DNA of 40,853 nucleotides from Euryarchaeota archaeon. Lineage in GTDB: Archaea; Thermoplasmatota; SW-10-69-26; JACQPN01. Numbering within the stretch: the first letter of the stretch is position 1; the number at the start of each line of letters is the position of its first letter. The notes under the pieces were generated by a model that did no database searches, was not told the origin of the DNA, and worked only from the letters and a program-made list of their open reading frames with translations. The DNA is taken from the NCBI GenBank assembly GCA_016207515.1, contig JACQPN010000006.1, positions 1-40,853 on the forward strand. The letters run 5' to 3'. The position numbers were made by a program, and so were the translations under genes. Shown here piece after piece: positions 16,362 through 24,993 of this stretch.

Positions 16362-16540
16362 GATCGCCGGGCAGCAGTACGCCAGAAGCATGACATCACC
16401 ACACCGGACGCGGCCACCCACGGCCCTAGGCGCGCCCGTCGGATGCGCCGATTGATTCGCACGCATTCTAGAGGCTGCACCTGACCCCGGGACAGTGCTT
16501 CGACGCCCGTAGCAAGAACCCGCACCTCGGGAGAAAGCCG

Positions 16541-16548
16541 TATTTAAG
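16541..16548 (+). promoter_or_regulatory. TATA box of the kinase-regulator pair
   Basis: TATTTAAG predicts a start near 16571. The strong Shine-Dalgarno GGAGGGAG lies just before GTG 16593, so this operon is leadered, unlike its leaderless neighbours. Confidence 0.5.
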
Positions 16549-16592
16549 CCATTCCGTCAAACGGGATTAACCAATTCGGCGGAGGGAGAACC

Positions 16593-18410
16593 GTGAATCC
16601 CGTTCCCGCCCACGCTCCCGTTTCGATGCCTGACCGGGGGGAGTCACCGACGAATGTCAGCTCCCCCGGCAGATTGCAGGCGACGCTCAACGAGACCGTC
16701 GCGGGTTACATCTCGCCCGTCTCCCTCGGGCTTGGGATTCTCTACGCAGTGCTTGCAACCATCTACTTGACGACGCTCCCTCCGCCAATCAACGTCGGCG
16801 TAAGTCTGGCACACGCGACCGCCTCCGTCCTCCTTCTTGGACTGCACATCGCGGTGCGAGGCCGCACTGTACCCGGCGATCTCTCGCACATGATAGGTAC
16901 AGGTGTGGCGCTCGTCGCCACTGTCGTCGCGGCGGCGCTCGTCGTCCTCACGGGAAACGCCGTCCACAGCACGTCATTCACCATCATCGTGATCGGCGTC
17001 GGCGTGTTCTTCCTGTCGTGGCGCTGGCTCGCGGCCGCCGTCTTCGCCGCGGACTGCGCGTGGCTCGCGGTCGCCTCCTTGGGCGGCCCTTCCCCGTATT
17101 GGACGCAACTCGGGTTGTCCCTTTTCTCCGCCAACGTCCTCGCGTTCCTAGTCCACCTCGTCAGGATGCGCACGATCGGCGGCCTCGAGACGCTACGCTC
17201 CGTCGAGGCCGAGCAAAGCCGTAAGCTCGAACGCCAGACGGAGAAGCTTCGTGAGGCGCAACGCACGGCGCACATCGGGAGCTTCGAGTGGGACATCACC
17301 TCGGGTCGGGTCGTCTGGTCGGACGAGCTGTACCGCCTCTTCGGGATCGCCCCAGGGTCGATGGCAGTCACATACGACCAATGGCTTTCGATGCTTCGGC
17401 CGGAGGATCGGGACGAGGCCGGAGTCCTCGTCCGAAACGCGCTTGACAATGGAACGCCCTTCGAGTTCGACTACCAGGTGAGGCAGCCCGATGGCAGCAT
17501 GCGATGGATTCAAGGCCGCGCCCATGTCGTGGCCGACGCGTCCGGCAAGCCCGTGAAGCTCGTCGGGACCGCCCAGGACATCACGCGTCGCAAACTCGCC
17601 GAAGAGGAAGCCAACAGGCTCAACGCGGAACTCGAATCGCGCGTCGCGCAAAGGACGGCCGAACTGGAGGCCGCGAACAAGGAACTAGAGGCCTTCAGTT
17701 ACTCGGTGTCGCACGACCTAAGAGCACCCTTGATGACGGTGGACGGGTTCAGCCAGGCGCTTCTTGAAGACTACGGCGACAAGCTGGACGATGAAGGGAA
17801 GAAGACGATCCTACGAGTACGCGAGGCAACGAAGCGCATGGCCGAGCTCATAGAGGCGATACTCAAATTGTCGCGGCTAGGCCGAAGTGCCTTGAAGCCG
17901 CAGCGGGTGAACCTCTCGGTCCTTGCAAAGACCTACGCCGAGGAACTCCACAAGACGCAACCGACGCGCAAAGTCGAAGTCAAGGTCGAGCCCGGCGTCC
18001 ATGCCGAGGGCGATCCGCCGCTCCTACGCGTCGTCATGGAGAACCTCATCGGCAACGCATGGAAATTCACGTCGCGAAAGGAGAACGCCTTCATCGAGTT
18101 CGGCGCGATGAAGCGGCGCGACGGGACCGTCTACTTCGTGCGAGACGACGGCGCCGGGTTCGACCCAGAGTACGCGGCCAAGCTCTTCCTTCCCTTCGAG
18201 CGCCTTCACGCGGCGAAGGACTTCCCCGGCACCGGGATAGGCCTCGCCAGCGTCAAGCGCATCATCGACCGCCACGGCGGGCGCGTGTGGGCCGACGGTT
18301 ACCCGGGAAAGGGTGCCCAGTTCTACTTCACGATCGGCGCCAAGGAGGAAGGACGCGCGTCCGCGGACGTACAGCCCGCGATACGGGAGGGACGAGGGGT
18401 GAACACTTGA
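16593..18410 (+). CDS. Membrane histidine kinase with one PAS domain
   Basis: A 605-residue kinase with six membrane helices (about 38-190), a coiled-coil linker (about 200-222), a PAS_3-type domain (about 222-333; AHIGSFEWDITSG, WSDELYRLFG, GTAQDITRRK), a second coiled coil, and a phytochrome-type HisKA with H374 in SVSHDLRAPL. The HATPase shows ENLIGNAWKF, DDGAGFDP and GTGIGLASVKRI. This kinase class usually pairs with Rcp1-like receivers, and exactly such a gene overlaps its stop codon by TTGA. The membrane part has no obvious ligand motif. The GTG start is supported by a well-placed Shine-Dalgarno sequence. Confidence 0.95.
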   Translation: MNPVPAHAPVSMPDRGESPTNVSSPGRLQATLNETVAGYISPVSLGLGILYAVLATIYLTTLPPPINVGVSLAHATASVLLLGLHIAVRGRTVPGDLSHMIGTGVALVATVVAAALVVLTGNAVHSTSFTIIVIGVGVFFLSWRWLAAAVFAADCAWLAVASLGGPSPYWTQLGLSLFSANVLAFLVHLVRMRTIGGLETLRSVEAEQSRKLERQTEKLREAQRTAHIGSFEWDITSGRVVWSDELYRLFGIAPGSMAVTYDQWLSMLRPEDRDEAGVLVRNALDNGTPFEFDYQVRQPDGSMRWIQGRAHVVADASGKPVKLVGTAQDITRRKLAEEEANRLNAELESRVAQRTAELEAANKELEAFSYSVSHDLRAPLMTVDGFSQALLEDYGDKLDDEGKKTILRVREATKRMAELIEAILKLSRLGRSALKPQRVNLSVLAKTYAEELHKTQPTRKVEVKVEPGVHAEGDPPLLRVVMENLIGNAWKFTSRKENAFIEFGAMKRRDGTVYFVRDDGAGFDPEYAAKLFLPFERLHAAKDFPGTGIGLASVKRIIDRHGGRVWADGYPGKGAQFYFTIGAKEEGRASADVQPAIREGRGVNT

Positions 18411-18859
18411 CGGAACCAGTGATACTTCTAGTCGAAGACAACCCGGACCATGCAGACCTTACGCTCCGGGCGCTTAGGAAGAACAACATCGTGAACGACG
18501 TCGTCGTCGCCACGGACGGCGTCGAAGCCATCGATTACCTGTTCAGGACCGGAAAATACGAGAACAACGCGCGTTGGACGCTTCCACGGCTCGTCATCCT
18601 CGATCTGAAACTGCCGCGCCTAGGCGGCCTCGACGTCTTGAAGAAGCTTCGTTCGGACGAACGGACGAGGCTCCTTCCCGTCGTCATCCTCACCTCATCG
18701 AACGAGGAACGCGATCTCTTGGACGGTTACGGTCTCGGCGCCAACAGCTACGTGAGGAAGCCAATAAACTTCAACGATTTCGCAGAGGCCGTGCGCCAAC
18801 TCGGGCTGTACTGGTTGATCCTCAACGAGCCCGTCCCGAAGAGGACCACAGCCACCTAG
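18407..18859 (+). CDS. Rcp1-like single-domain response regulator
   Basis: A 150-residue stand-alone receiver. Acidic pocket E10-D11 (LLVEDNPDH), phospho-acceptor D66 (VILDLKLP), the switch Thr in VILTSS and the conserved Lys in VRKPIN are all present. The long insertion after helix 2 (YLFRTGKYENNARW) and the C-terminal QLGLYWLILNEP are typical of the Rcp1 family that partners phytochrome-type kinases. The TTG at 18407 is chosen because GAGGGGTGA lies about 5 bases upstream and it overlaps the kinase stop; GTG 18419 is the alternative. No output domain is present, so signal presumably passes by protein interaction. Confidence 0.92.
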   Translation: MTEPVILLVEDNPDHADLTLRALRKNNIVNDVVVATDGVEAIDYLFRTGKYENNARWTLPRLVILDLKLPRLGGLDVLKKLRSDERTRLLPVVILTSSNEERDLLDGYGLGANSYVRKPINFNDFAEAVRQLGLYWLILNEPVPKRTTAT

Positions 18860-18863
18860 ACCG

Positions 18864-18915
18864 CGGCCGCCCAAAGGACGGTAAGGCGCTCGGATACTGT
18901 GGTGGCGGGCGGCCG
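18864..18915. terminator. Hairpin between convergent operons
   Basis: CGGCCGCCC (18864-18872) pairs perfectly with GGGCGGCCG (18907-18915), leaving a 34-base loop. It fills the 58-base gap between the convergent response regulator and carboxyltransferase genes, so it may end transcription both ways. Confidence 0.45.
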
Positions 18916-18917
18916 GA

Positions 18918-20462
18918 CTAGATGACGGTCCCGTGCTTTTTCCCGGGCAACGGGTGGTCCTTGTGCCTCGCCGCCCTTAGTCTTTTGATGAGTTCGTCTC
19001 GTAGCTCCGACGGCGGCACCACGTGGTCCACGACGAGATCGTCTGCCATGACGTGGACGTCTATGTCGGCCTTGTAGGATTCACGTTTCTCCGCGATGAA
19101 CCGTTCTCGCTCCGCCGGGTCCTTGATCGCGTCGATGTGCCGCCTGTACACGGCGTTTATCGCGGCCTCCGCGCCCATGACGGCGATCTCGGCGCCCGGA
19201 AGCGCCAAGGTCGCTTCGGGTTCGAAGGCGGGTCCGCACATTGCGTAGATCCCGGCGCCGTAGGCTTTCCTCACGACGACACAGAACTTCGGCACCGTCG
19301 CGGTCGACGTCGCGTAGATGAATTTCTTGCCCCGCTTCAGGATGCCGGCCTTCTCCATCGCAAGGCCCACCATGAAACCCGGCGTGTCGCACAGGTAGAC
19401 GAGAGGCACGTTGAACGCGTCGCACTTGAGGATGAACTCGGCCGCCTTGTCCGACGATTCCGGGAAGATCGCCCCCGCCTTGTGCTTGCTGTTGTTCGCG
19501 ACGATACCGACCACGTGGCCGCCGAGGCGGGCGAAGGCCGTCACTAGCTCCGGAGCGTAGTCGGGCCCGAGTTCAAGAAGCGACCCCTCGTCGACGAGGG
19601 CCTCCAGAAGCTCGTGCATGTCGAAGGGGAGGTTCGGGTCCGTCGGTACCAGGTCGGCGATCTTTGACGTAGGTCGTGCGCTCGGCCGGGCATCATAATG
19701 CGGCGGGTCTTCCTCGTAACCGTCGGGAAGATACGATAGGAGGCGCCAGACGAGCCGCGCCGCGTCCTCCTCGTTCTCCGCGATGAGGTGGCAGCTGCCC
19801 GACTCGGTCGCATGGAGTTCGGGCCCCCCGAGTGTCTGGAGGTCGGTCTTCTCGCCCGTCACCATCTCGACCATGCGAGGGCTAGCGATGCACATCGCGC
19901 TCATCTTGCGCACCATTATCGTGAAATCGCAAAACACAGGCGTATAGGCCGCGCCGGCGACGCACGGCCCGTATAGCACCGCGATCTGGGGGATCGCGCC
20001 CGAAAGGAGCGAGTGGTAGTAGAAGTACTTCCCGATGCCCCTGAGGTTAGCAAAGAAGCCCGACTGGTCGGTGATCCGTGCGCCGCTCGAATCGACGAGG
20101 TAGAGGATCGGCTTCTTCGCCCGCAGAGCGCGTTCCTGGAGCCGCAGGAACTTCTCGACGCCCTTCTCCGCCATGCTCCCCGCTTTCACCGTGTAGTCGT
20201 TCGCCATCACGTAGACGCTTCGCCCGTCGAAGTCCCCGACACCGGTCACCATCCCGTCGGCCGGGAGGTCGGCGTTGCGGTTGTTCGCGAACAATCCGTC
20301 CTCGAAACTGAGACCACCCGGGAAGAATAGTTTCAACCTCTCCCGGACGAACAGTTTCCCCTCGTCTTTCAGCGCGGCCCTGTACTTCTCCGGCCCACCC
20401 TTCTTGAGCTTCGCCGCCTCCCCTTGTATGCTCGCTTCCCGGGCGCTTGCATCGTTTGCCAT
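18918..20462 (-). CDS. Acyl-CoA carboxylase carboxyltransferase subunit (PccB/MccB type)
   Basis: A 514-residue crotonase-fold carboxyltransferase of normal length with both halves. The N-terminal half has KLFVRERLKLFF, PILYLVDSSGARITDQ and GPCVAGAAYTPV. The C-terminal half has GIVANNSKHKAG, KAAEFILKCDAFNVPLVYL, DTPGFMVG, RKAYGAGIYAM and a final RHKDHPLPGKKHG. It transfers carboxyl from carboxybiotin to an acyl-CoA. The segment CDAFNVPLVYLCD resembles propionyl-CoA carboxylases, whereas GFMVG resembles methylcrotonyl-CoA carboxylases, so the substrate is ambiguous. It starts 4 bases after the biotin carrier stop in a biotin carboxylase, carrier, transferase operon and ends the transcript at the 18864-18915 hairpin. 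Confidence 0.95.
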   Translation of the reverse strand: MANDASAREASIQGEAAKLKKGGPEKYRAALKDEGKLFVRERLKLFFPGGLSFEDGLFANNRNADLPADGMVTGVGDFDGRSVYVMANDYTVKAGSMAEKGVEKFLRLQERALRAKKPILYLVDSSGARITDQSGFFANLRGIGKYFYYHSLLSGAIPQIAVLYGPCVAGAAYTPVFCDFTIMVRKMSAMCIASPRMVEMVTGEKTDLQTLGGPELHATESGSCHLIAENEEDAARLVWRLLSYLPDGYEEDPPHYDARPSARPTSKIADLVPTDPNLPFDMHELLEALVDEGSLLELGPDYAPELVTAFARLGGHVVGIVANNSKHKAGAIFPESSDKAAEFILKCDAFNVPLVYLCDTPGFMVGLAMEKAGILKRGKKFIYATSTATVPKFCVVVRKAYGAGIYAMCGPAFEPEATLALPGAEIAVMGAEAAINAVYRRHIDAIKDPAERERFIAEKRESYKADIDVHVMADDLVVDHVVPPSELRDELIKRLRAARHKDHPLPGKKHGTVI

Positions 20463-20466
20463 CTTC

Positions 20467-20955
20467 TCACCCTTCTATCTCGGCGAGCACCGTGTGCGAA
20501 TCCACCACGTCGCCCGCCTTCACTAGCAATCGTTTCAGCACACCGCCAGTCGGGGCCGTTACCTCGTTTTGCATCTTCATCGCCTCGAGTATCATAAGTA
20601 CATCCCCCTTGGCCACCTTCTCGCCTTCGGACGCTCTCACGGCGACGATGCGGCCCGGCATCGGGGGCCTTATCCTGGCTTTCCCCGTCTCCTCGACCTC
20701 GTGTTTTCCGGGAGCGCCGCGCGGCGAGAAGAAGGCGACCCTATAACCCACGGGGCGCCCGTCTATCAGGGCCTTCTCGGCGGCGACGAGCTCGACGTGG
20801 TGGCGCCGGCCCGAAAGCCCCACCGCGACGGAGCGCCCCGCCGCCTCGCAGGAGAGCTCGTACGTCTCTCCGCCGACCTCCACGCTCACCTTGTCCTCCA
20901 CGCGCAAAAGCCACAGTTCGTGGCGTTCCCCATCGATCTCAATTACGACGTGCAA
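20467..20955 (-). CDS. Biotin carboxyl carrier protein
   Basis: A 162-residue protein. The C-terminal biotinyl domain (about 92-161) has the biotin acceptor Lys127 in EAMKM, with PMPGRIVAV and GEKVAKGDVLMILE before it. Residues 1-90 form a beta-rich region (IEIDGERHELWLLR, GGETYELSCE) comparable to the middle domain that attaches the carrier to the carboxylase in fused alpha subunits. The TTG start directly follows the biotin carboxylase stop (TGATTG), with GGGAGG just upstream, so translation is coupled. In many bacteria the carboxylase and carrier are one polypeptide; here they are separate, as is common in archaea. Confidence 0.93.
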   Translation of the reverse strand: MHVVIEIDGERHELWLLRVEDKVSVEVGGETYELSCEAAGRSVAVGLSGRRHHVELVAAEKALIDGRPVGYRVAFFSPRGAPGKHEVEETGKARIRPPMPGRIVAVRASEGEKVAKGDVLMILEAMKMQNEVTAPTGGVLKRLLVKAGDVVDSHTVLAEIEG

Positions 20956-22449
20956 TCAGGGCGCCTCCCTGGAACGTCGCGGCGGAAGGGTGTGCGAGTG
21001 GTGCGCCGCGCCGAGCCCGCCTCGCCCCCCGACGGCCAATGCGGCGGCGATCAAGGCGGCCCGCTGCCTCGAGGAACCGACACGTTTCTCCTCCTCAAGC
21101 CGTGTTCTCTCGATTATCCCGCGCTCCTCGATGAAGCGCGTCGACAGGTCGCCTTTGAGGAAGGCCTCGTCGGCCAATATCACGCGGTGAAACCCGACGT
21201 TCGACGGAAGACCGGAGAGCGTGAAGGAGCCGAGTGCCGCCCGCATCCTCGCGGCCGCCTCGGGCCTCGTGGGACCCCAGGCGATGACTTTCGCGACCAG
21301 ACCGTCGTAGTGGCTTGGCACGTCAAGGCCTTCGACGATCGCGGAATCGATCCGAATCCCCGGCATGGAAGGCGCGCTGTACCGGGTCACGCGTCCGGGC
21401 GAAGGACGGAAGTCGTTGAGGGGATCCTCGGCGTTGATCCTGCATTCGATCGCGTGGCCGTCCGTCCTGATGTCGCGTTGATGGAGCGTCAGGGGTTCCC
21501 CGGCGGCGATGCGGATCTGCCACTTCACGATGTCGACCCCGGTCACCATCTCCGTCACCGGGTGCTCGACCTGGAGCCTCGTGTTCATCTCGTTGAAGTT
21601 GAACCGGCCGTTCGAGTAGAGGAATTCCATCGTGCCGGCGTTCGTGTAACCGCCGGCCTTGGCGAGTTTCACCGCGAGCTCTCCAAGGTCGCTCCTTTGT
21701 GCCTGGCCGAGCGCCGGACTCGGGGCCTCTTCGAGCAGTTTCTGGTGCCTGCGCTGGATGCTGCATTCGCGCTCGCCCAAGTGGATGAGGTGGCCTTTCT
21801 CGTCGCCAAGGACCTGCACCTCGATGTGGCGGGGCCTCTCCAGGAACTTCTCGATGAAGACGGAGCCGTTCCCGAAGGCTGCGGCCGCTTGGGAACTCGC
21901 GGCATCGAACATGGCGCCGATCTCCGATCCGTCCCGGACTATCCGCATGCCCATCCCGCCTCCGCCTGCTGCGGCCTTGAGGATCACCGGGTAACCGATC
22001 CTTGCCGCCACCCGTTCCGCCTCCGCAGGATCCGCGAGCGCGCCGTCGCTACCAGGCGCCACCGGGACGCCTTCGCGGATGGCCAGGGCCCGGGCCCTCA
22101 CCTTGTCTCCAAGGACCTCCATCGCCTCGGGCGAGGGGCCGATGAACTTGATCCCTGCCTTCCCGCATGCTCTGGCGAACATGGCGTTCTCCGAGAGAAA
22201 ACCGTATCCGGGGTGTATCGAATCACATCCGGTCCGCTCGGCCGCTTGTAGGATGAGGTCGATGCGGAGGTAACTTTCGGCCGGAGGGGCGGGCCCGAGG
22301 CGGACGGCGGATGTCGCAATCTTCACGTGCGGGGCACGTTCATCCGCGTCACTGTGGACGGCGATGGTCTCTATTCCCATCTCGGTGGCGGCCTTCATGA
22401 CGCGTAGCGCTATCTCGCCGCGGTTGGCCACCAGTATCCGTTCGAACAT
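20956..22449 (-). CDS. accC: Biotin carboxylase subunit of acyl-CoA carboxylase
   Basis: A 497-residue ATP-grasp biotin carboxylase: FERILVANRGEIALRV at the start, HPGYGFLSENA (79-89), glycine loop AGGGGMGM (161-168), ECSIQRRHQK (228-237) and NEMNTRLQVEHPVTE (286-300) with the catalytic Glu/Arg set. It carboxylates biotin on the adjacent carrier using ATP and bicarbonate. The ATG at 22449 is chosen over an upstream in-frame start (22491) because the protein family begins at FERILV and a TATA box sits 29 bases upstream. About 45 extra C-terminal residues (SSRQRAALIAAALAVGG and on) are low complexity and unusual. It is first gene of a three-gene operon whose promoter lies 25-34 bases upstream, immediately after the 7-TM gene's stop. 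Confidence 0.95.
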   Translation of the reverse strand: MFERILVANRGEIALRVMKAATEMGIETIAVHSDADERAPHVKIATSAVRLGPAPPAESYLRIDLILQAAERTGCDSIHPGYGFLSENAMFARACGKAGIKFIGPSPEAMEVLGDKVRARALAIREGVPVAPGSDGALADPAEAERVAARIGYPVILKAAAGGGGMGMRIVRDGSEIGAMFDAASSQAAAAFGNGSVFIEKFLERPRHIEVQVLGDEKGHLIHLGERECSIQRRHQKLLEEAPSPALGQAQRSDLGELAVKLAKAGGYTNAGTMEFLYSNGRFNFNEMNTRLQVEHPVTEMVTGVDIVKWQIRIAAGEPLTLHQRDIRTDGHAIECRINAEDPLNDFRPSPGRVTRYSAPSMPGIRIDSAIVEGLDVPSHYDGLVAKVIAWGPTRPEAAARMRAALGSFTLSGLPSNVGFHRVILADEAFLKGDLSTRFIEERGIIERTRLEEEKRVGSSRQRAALIAAALAVGGRGGLGAAHHSHTLPPRRSREAP

Positions 22450-22473
22450 CACGCCATCCGCACTTCTTCGAAG

Positions 22474-22483
22474 GCATTTAAAC
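22474..22483 (-). promoter_or_regulatory. TATA box of the carboxylase operon
   Basis: The minus strand reads AGTTTAAATG, centred 29 bases from ATG 22449. It lies in the 38-base gap after the upstream 7-TM gene, so the carboxylase can be expressed separately. Confidence 0.5.
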
Positions 22484-22487
22484 TCAT

Positions 22488-23261
22488 TCAAGACGTGGGA
22501 GCGAGGCCGACGCTCCTACGAAGCCATCGAGGGGGCGAATACGCGAAAAGGCCGAGGAGTGCGGCAAGCATTCCGAACGCCCGGATGAGTATCTGTGCTG
22601 CGTCGCTTTGGAAGGCCCCTGGAAGCGGGATGAGCACGATGCTCAAGGTCAAGGCGATGATGCTCCATGAGGCGAACCGTATCCGGTGCCTCACCTCGGG
22701 GTCGGTGACGCGGCGGCCCAGAACAAGGTATGAAATCGAGGCGAGCGTCTGCGGGACTGCGAGGAACACCAGGATCATGAGGAGTAATGCGGGGTTCGAA
22801 GGGACGCTCGGGACGAACGCGGTCCGCCATGGTCCGACAGTGAAGCCGGTGGGTCTAGTGCTCACGATGTTATAGACGAGTACGAAGAAGTACATGCCGT
22901 ACAGGACGAGGATCGGGAGGAGAAGAGTCTTGGTCCCAGTGAAGACGTAAAGGAGGTAGTAGAGGAGGCAGGTGAGCGAGAAGCAGAGGAGCAGTAGGTT
23001 CACGAAGATGATCGTGGTGTAAAGGCTCAGGTCGACAAGCCCGTTCTCGGCGCCAAGGCCGAGAAGACCGTAGACGACCTTGTTCGCGCCGATGGCGATC
23101 CACCAGGTCGAAAAGAGCGTGGACGCGAGTTGATCGGTAGGCGCCACGCGCCGTTGCAAAAGCTTCCGGCCGACAAAGGCGTAAACGGATCCCTCAAGGA
23201 TGGTCAACAGGGCGCCGACGAGGACCAGGTCAGGCCACCCCGGCGGCGTGGAGAATGGCAA
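22488..23261 (-). CDS. Seven-transmembrane protein, second of a tandem pair
   Basis: A 257-residue integral membrane protein with seven predicted helices (about 11-31, 50-73, 79-107, 113-135, 158-180, 198-216, 227-243). I do not recognise the family. It is a paralog of the protein encoded just upstream. Shared features are DLSL before helix 3, LLYYLLYV[FY]TG at the helix 3 end, LL-x-PI-x-x-LY in helix 4 and an AY[SA]PP end to helix 7. Both lack visible enzymatic or receptor-ligand motifs; the organisation recalls 7-TM sensor regions of signalling proteins without an attached output. Start TTG 23261 overlaps the upstream gene by 32 bases. The short cytosolic tail (RWLRRSVGLAPTS) contrasts with the long tail of its partner. 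Confidence 0.75.
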   Translation of the reverse strand: MPFSTPPGWPDLVLVGALLTILEGSVYAFVGRKLLQRRVAPTDQLASTLFSTWWIAIGANKVVYGLLGLGAENGLVDLSLYTTIIFVNLLLLCFSLTCLLYYLLYVFTGTKTLLLPILVLYGMYFFVLVYNIVSTRPTGFTVGPWRTAFVPSVPSNPALLLMILVFLAVPQTLASISYLVLGRRVTDPEVRHRIRFASWSIIALTLSIVLIPLPGAFQSDAAQILIRAFGMLAALLGLFAYSPPRWLRRSVGLAPTS

Positions 23262-24180
23262 AGCACCTATCGCATGCCCGCGTCACGGGGCGTGCGCCGT
23301 CTTGCAGGATCCCGCTCGCCGACGACGCGCCCGCCAAGGACTGCGGTCGAAGGCCCGGGCGCTCCATCTGGATGGCCCGTTCGCCCGCGCCGCCGGTCGG
23401 GTCTTGCATCTCTCCTTGTCTACGCCCGGATGCCGGCGGGGCGTAGGCCACGTAGATCACGGAGGCGGCCGCCAGGCCGATGAGGCGGCTTACGACCTGC
23501 CACACGTCGCCGACGGTGAGACCGAAGGCCCACGGCGAAGTGCTTCCAGATATCCCGAAAGAGGATGCCATGAAAATCGCGCCGAACCATATCGCGATGC
23601 TGCCCGCGACCAGGAGGATGCGGCGCTTCTGTGCCTTCTCTCCGACCCGGAAGTAGAGGCTCAGGTAGGCGATGGCGCCCAGGGTCGGGGGGACGAGGAG
23701 CCCCAGGAGGACGGCGTAGAACACCGGGCCGCTTGTGATCTGGTGCGCGTAGAATACCCTGGTCTGCCACTTGGTGACCTCCACTCCGGCCGGGCCACTT
23801 GCGTCGACGTAGTAGACGAGCAGGGCGAAGTACAGGAAGTAGAGGCCGGCGATCGGGTAGAGGAGGTTCCGTCTTCCCGTGTAGACGTACAGGAGGTAGT
23901 ATAGGAGGCCCACGAACGCGATGCAAAGGGCTAGTAGCAGCATGTACGTGATGCTCAAGTGGAGGGATAGGTCACTCGAACCGAGGGCGCCGGCGACCGA
24001 AAGGACCGAGCCGGCCGCGGTGATGGCGCCCAGCCCCATCCACCATATGGCGAACGATCGCGAGGCGGAGCGCGCTTCGGCGGAGACGCTTCGTTCGTTC
24101 ACCCGCAGGCCGACCGACGCGTACACGATGGCGGTGACCAGCCCGAAGATCGCGTTCGCAAGCAGCGTTGTTTCAACCAA
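23230..24180 (-). CDS. Seven-transmembrane protein, first of a tandem pair
   Basis: A 316-residue protein with seven predicted membrane helices in residues about 8-250 and a hydrophilic C-terminal tail of about 65 residues (ASGRRQGEMQDPTGG, ending ACDRCFAILHAAGVA). Helix 3-4 carries LLYYLLYVYTGRRNLLYPI, almost repeated in the following gene, and helix 7 ends VAYAPP. The family is unknown to me. The start is TTG 24180; an ATG 12 bases upstream is in another frame. It lies 39 bases after the KaiC-like ATPase on the same strand, so a winged-helix/ATPase/7-TM/7-TM transcript is likely. The tail could bind the ATPase or another soluble partner; this is inference. Confidence 0.75.
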   Translation of the reverse strand: MVETTLLANAIFGLVTAIVYASVGLRVNERSVSAEARSASRSFAIWWMGLGAITAAGSVLSVAGALGSSDLSLHLSITYMLLLALCIAFVGLLYYLLYVYTGRRNLLYPIAGLYFLYFALLVYYVDASGPAGVEVTKWQTRVFYAHQITSGPVFYAVLLGLLVPPTLGAIAYLSLYFRVGEKAQKRRILLVAGSIAIWFGAIFMASSFGISGSTSPWAFGLTVGDVWQVVSRLIGLAAASVIYVAYAPPASGRRQGEMQDPTGGAGERAIQMERPGLRPQSLAGASSASGILQDGARPVTRACDRCFAILHAAGVA

Positions 24181-24219
24181 GGCTTCATTTCCCCCTGTTC
24201 CCTTGCGTTTTGTCCTGCA

Positions 24220-24993
24220 TCAGACCAGTTCCCGTGCGCGTTCGACGGCCGTCCGGCGACCGTAGCCGCCGATGATGTTCTCGACGCCGGCAAAGCCGGG
24301 TTCGACCACCGCTCCCCGTGATGTGAGTTTGAGCGATCGGAAGCGCCGGTCGTGGTCTCCGCCCCGGAACTTCATGACGCTTACGGCTTTTCTAAGCTCG
24401 CTTTCGAGTTCCACGTACCGGAGCACGATGACGTTGTCGACAAGGAATTCGAGACCATAAGCGCTTATGGTCACCGCCGGCCCCACGATCTGCGGGACCT
24501 CGTGGCTCACGATGGTCGTCACTTGCGTGAGCTTGAAGTGGTTGAGGAGGCCCGCGATGTTCGAGCGCAGCACCTGCGGCGGCCAACCGAGGAATTCGAA
24601 GTGGCTCAAGGAATCTATCACTAGCCGCGAGGCCCCGATGGCGGCCATCGCCTCGTCGAGGATCGTGGCCCCGGACTCCCCTTGGGCGACCAGTATCTCG
24701 GGTGTCGTGCATACGACTCGGACGCGCCCTTCGTCCTCCCACTTTCGAAGCGGCCACCCCTTCGCCGCGGCGTCCCTGTAGAGTTGTTGGGGGAGGTACT
24801 CGAAGGTGACGAACACCCCGTTCTCCCCGGCCATAACGCCGGCCGCGATGAACTGTAGCGCGAGCGTCGTCTTGCCGGTTCCGGGGCTTCCGGCAAGTAG
24901 CGTCGAGTCGCCTTGGACCAGCCCGCCACCGAGCATCTCGTCGAGGCCGGCGACCCCCGTCGATACGCGTGGCGCCTTGTCGAGGCTCAACAT
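24220..24993 (-). CDS. KaiC-like RecA-fold ATPase
   Basis: A 257-residue single-domain KaiC/RadA-type ATPase. It opens with VSTGVAGLDEMLGGGL, then Walker A GSPGTGKTT (35-43), TFEY with Glu65, and Walker B RLVIDS with Asp127. SHEVPQIVG and a KFRGGDHDRRFRSLKLT end follow. KaiC proteins usually have two adjacent catalytic glutamates; here the pair is Glu-Tyr, so hydrolysis may be slow. Archaeal KaiC-like proteins have been proposed as signalling hubs tied to sensors and regulators, matching the winged-helix gene that overlaps the ATPase start by 7 bases and the two 7-TM genes after it. A longer upstream in-frame extension to 25326 is antisense-like and rejected. Confidence 0.9.
   Translation of the reverse strand: MLSLDKAPRVSTGVAGLDEMLGGGLVQGDSTLLAGSPGTGKTTLALQFIAAGVMAGENGVFVTFEYLPQQLYRDAAAKGWPLRKWEDEGRVRVVCTTPEILVAQGESGATILDEAMAAIGASRLVIDSLSHFEFLGWPPQVLRSNIAGLLNHFKLTQVTTIVSHEVPQIVGPAVTISAYGLEFLVDNVIVLRYVELESELRKAVSVMKFRGGDHDRRFRSLKLTSRGAVVEPGFAGVENIIGGYGRRTAVERARELV

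Noticed and set aside
20569-22251. 560-codon open frame on the plus strand
   Set aside because: It is antisense to biotin carboxylase and its carrier, both with full motifs.
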